Origin: Spirochaetota bacterium
GTDB taxonomy: Bacteria; Spirochaetota; Spirochaetia; Treponematales; UBA12059
Direction of reading: 5' to 3'
Length of the DNA: 7,724 bases
NCBI GenBank assembly: GCA_029565815.1
Contig: JAKQNL010000057.1
Span: forward strand, 1-7,724
Of the stretch, positions 6,453-7,724 are shown one piece after another. The notes under the pieces were generated by a model that saw only the letters and a list, made by a program, of their open reading frames with translations, did not search any database and was not told the DNA's origin. The position numbers and the translations under genes were made by a program. Position 1 is the first letter of the stretch, and the number at the start of each line of letters is the position of its first letter.

Positions 6453-6479
6453 GACACAAGAGCATTCTGTGTTTATTTT
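6451..6479 (+). promoter_or_regulatory. Promoter of the leader ORF and ABC transporter gene
   Basis: Consensus TTGACA (6451-6456), a 17-nt spacer and TATTTT (6474-6479). The expected start is near 6486, giving an mRNA leader of about 58 nt before the leader ORF. That leader contains a small possible stem (GCTTG 6490-6494 with CAAGC 6504-6508). I recognise no known riboswitch class there. Confidence 0.6.
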
Positions 6480-6543
6480 TACATCGACCGCTTGGATCAG
6501 GCACAAGCCCGGATGGGAGTGCAGACCGAGACGGGAGGAAACA

Positions 6544-6585
6544 ATGGCTATCTATTCGTGGCCCGTCACAAGGGCTGCCTTGTGA
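6544..6585 (+). CDS. 13-codon leader ORF coupled to the ABC ATPase gene
   Basis: ATG 6544 is preceded by a strong GGGAGG (6533-6538) at close spacing, the best ribosome site in this region. It encodes MAIYSWPVTRAAL and stops at TGA 6583-6585, which overlaps the GTG (6582-6584) of the ABC gene. Its reading frame differs from that of the ATPase. Codons 8-13 and the stop are inside a perfect hairpin that covers the downstream start. This suggests a translated leader that opens the downstream site, or whose stalling controls it. An indel fusing it to the ATPase is unlikely to be the explanation: the ATPase already begins at the usual family position after GTG. Confidence 0.5.
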   Translation: MAIYSWPVTRAAL

Positions 6586-6586
6586 C
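6565..6586 (+). promoter_or_regulatory. Perfect hairpin sequestering the ABC gene start codon
   Basis: GTCACAAGG (6565-6573), tetraloop GCTG (6574-6577), CCTTGTGAC (6578-6586): nine uninterrupted base pairs in RNA. The 5' arm and loop hold the only Shine-Dalgarno-like sequence for the ABC gene (AAGGG, 6570-6574). The 3' arm holds its GTG start and the leader TGA stop. No U-run follows, so it is not a terminator. A ribosome reading the leader to its stop must melt the stem. Confidence 0.65.
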
Positions 6587-7724
6587 TATCCTTACACTCA
6601 AGCAGCTTTCCTATACCTATCCGGGCGCCTCGCAACCAGCCTTAAGTAATATAAATTTTATCATACCAGAAGGCCAGTATGTAGCCGTACTTGGAGCAAA
6701 CGGCAGTGGTAAAAGCACGCTTGCCCGTTGCCTTAACGGGCTCCTGCCACCCCAGCCCGGCTCGGTTAGCTTTATGGGCCTGGACCCTTCCGTGAGCACG
6801 GATAGGCTTACTATCCGAAAAAACCTTGCCATGGTTTTTCAGTCCCCGCCGGATCAGATTGTTGCATCGGTTGTCGAAGAGGATGTAGCGTTTGGCCTGG
6901 AAAATCTAGGCGTTAGCCGCGAAGAAATGCTCGTACGGGTTCGTGATGCTCTGTCGCTGGTTGGCTTGTGGGATGAACGCGGACGCCCTCCGCGGTTTTT
7001 ATCTTCGGGCCAGCAGCAAAGGCTGGCGGTTGCCGGTGTTGTCGCCATGGCTCCTCGCTTTGTCGTGTTCGATGAGGCTACCTCCATGATAGATCCACAG
7101 GGGCGCAAGGCTATTCTGGATATTCTGGACTTGCTTTCCGCTTCGGGCACGACCATCATGCACATCACCCATGACATGTCCGAAGCCTCCCGGGCACAAA
7201 GGGTGTTGGTGCTCAATAACGGAAGCCTGGTTTTTGACGGCAGCCCTGAGCTTCTGTTTGCCCAGCCGCAGCCGCGTCTGGATGCATGGTCACTGGTTCT
7301 GCCGCAAGCCGCGATTGCCGCTAAAAGCACCGGCTTGCCCATTGTCCTATCCGAGTCTGCGCGCGATTTTGGGATGCGCCTTGCACATGCAAAACAAAAT
7401 AGCCGCACTAGCTGCGTTCATTGCATGCATGTTCAGCCGAGCACCCATTCGCCCGAAGCGGATCGTGATGCGCACAGCCCCGACATGCAAACCGCTTTTA
7501 GTATGGAAGACGTTTCATTCAGGTATCTGGCTAAAACCGCGTCGGAGCGGATAGCAGTACGATCTTTGTCCATGGAACTACAACAGGGCCACATCCTGTC
7601 ACTCGTTGGCCTTACCGGATCCGGAAAATCTACGGTTTTGCAGCTCATGGCCGCTCTTCTGTTTCCTAGTGAAGGAAAAGTAATGCATTTTGGCCGGGAC
7701 GTAAGCGCCAAAACTTCTGATCCA
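6582..7724 (+). CDS. ECF-type ABC transporter ATPase, two fused nucleotide-binding domains (partial)
   Basis: Open from GTG 6582 to the window edge (381 residues visible). It is the energising subunit of an importer for a vitamin or metal of the ECF/CbiO type. The first domain (1 to about 235) has Walker A GANGSGKST (38-46), Q-loop VFQSPPDQIVAS with Gln87, a signature LSSGQ (140-144; usual LSGGQ), Walker B RFVVFDEA with Asp164-Glu165, D-loop SMID and H-loop His197. A linker of about 70 residues includes CVHCMH (278-283). The second domain starts near 305 (FSMEDVSFRY) and has Walker A GLTGSGKST (343-351). Order and motifs match an EcfA1-EcfA2 fusion (GxNGSGKST, then GxTGSGKST). The GTG start gives the usual N-terminus, (M)TILTLKQLSYTYPG. 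The EcfT and substrate-binding S subunits are not in the window and may lie downstream, so the substrate is unknown. Confidence 0.88.
   Translation, partial: MTILTLKQLSYTYPGASQPALSNINFIIPEGQYVAVLGANGSGKSTLARCLNGLLPPQPGSVSFMGLDPSVSTDRLTIRKNLAMVFQSPPDQIVASVVEEDVAFGLENLGVSREEMLVRVRDALSLVGLWDERGRPPRFLSSGQQQRLAVAGVVAMAPRFVVFDEATSMIDPQGRKAILDILDLLSASGTTIMHITHDMSEASRAQRVLVLNNGSLVFDGSPELLFAQPQPRLDAWSLVLPQAAIAAKSTGLPIVLSESARDFGMRLAHAKQNSRTSCVHCMHVQPSTHSPEADRDAHSPDMQTAFSMEDVSFRYLAKTASERIAVRSLSMELQQGHILSLVGLTGSGKSTVLQLMAALLFPSEGKVMHFGRDVSAKTSDP

Noticed and set aside
6418..6504. 29-residue N-terminal extension of the methyltransferase from ATG 6504
   Set aside because: It spans the predicted promoters of both directions, and the CxxC ribbon normally starts at the N-terminus.
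6486..6582. Cobalamin, TPP or folate riboswitch upstream of the ECF ATPase
   Set aside because: The leader is too short and I could not find a B12 box, a TPP core or another known aptamer pattern; the start-codon hairpin explains the region better.
6544..6600. Frameshift joining the leader ORF to the ATPase
   Set aside because: The ATPase N-terminus from GTG 6582 already matches the family start, and the overlap is a precise stop/start junction within a perfect hairpin.
6854..7408. Minus-strand 184-codon ORF opposite the ABC gene
   Set aside because: It is a shadow of the ATPase, whose Walker A, Q-loop, signature, Walker B and H-loop are all on the plus strand.

Overview
This is about 7.7 kb of a moderately GC-rich (near 50 % by eye) bacterial chromosome, dense in signal transduction. 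I infer a spirochaete, probably Treponema-like. The reasons are two chemoreceptors with a non-enteric tip (RIIAFNA.LEA), a loosely built lipobox (LLGC), a 7TMR-DISM-type receptor, a PAS-HisKA_2 sensor protein and a fused ECF-type ABC ATPase. No rRNA, tRNA, CRISPR array, insertion sequence or phage gene was seen.

Left part (1-4389): a divergent chemoreceptor locus. A partial minus-strand membrane protein (337 to 1) starts back to back with a plus-strand two-gene operon (527-4389). Its N-terminal membrane module resembles that of the first operon gene. Both sides have convincing sigma70-type promoters in the 190 bp between them, and a GTGA-N6-TCAC dyad (Crp/Fnr-like) lies between the two promoters. 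The operon encodes a six-TM MCP (602 aa) and, overlapping it by ATGA, a lipobox/beta-sandwich/7TM MCP (685 aa). The two MCPs share the same divergent tip chemistry and are probably produced together.

Middle part (4390-6417): a 218 bp gap contains two inverted repeats. It is followed by a PAS-HisKA_2 protein that keeps its phospho-acceptor histidine but appears to have lost the ATP-binding N and G boxes. This gene runs tail-to-tail, with a 32 bp coding overlap, into a minus-strand methyltransferase with an N-terminal CxxC...CxxC ribbon.

Right part (6418-7724): a compact divergent promoter region in which the -35 boxes of the methyltransferase and ABC promoters overlap. The ABC gene is a tandem fusion of two ECF-type nucleotide-binding domains and runs off the window. 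It is preceded by a 13-codon leader ORF with a strong Shine-Dalgarno. The last codons of the leader form a perfect 9-bp hairpin that buries the GTG start and Shine-Dalgarno of the ABC gene. The leader stop overlaps that GTG, which looks like translation-gated expression. This is the most striking small-scale structure in the window.
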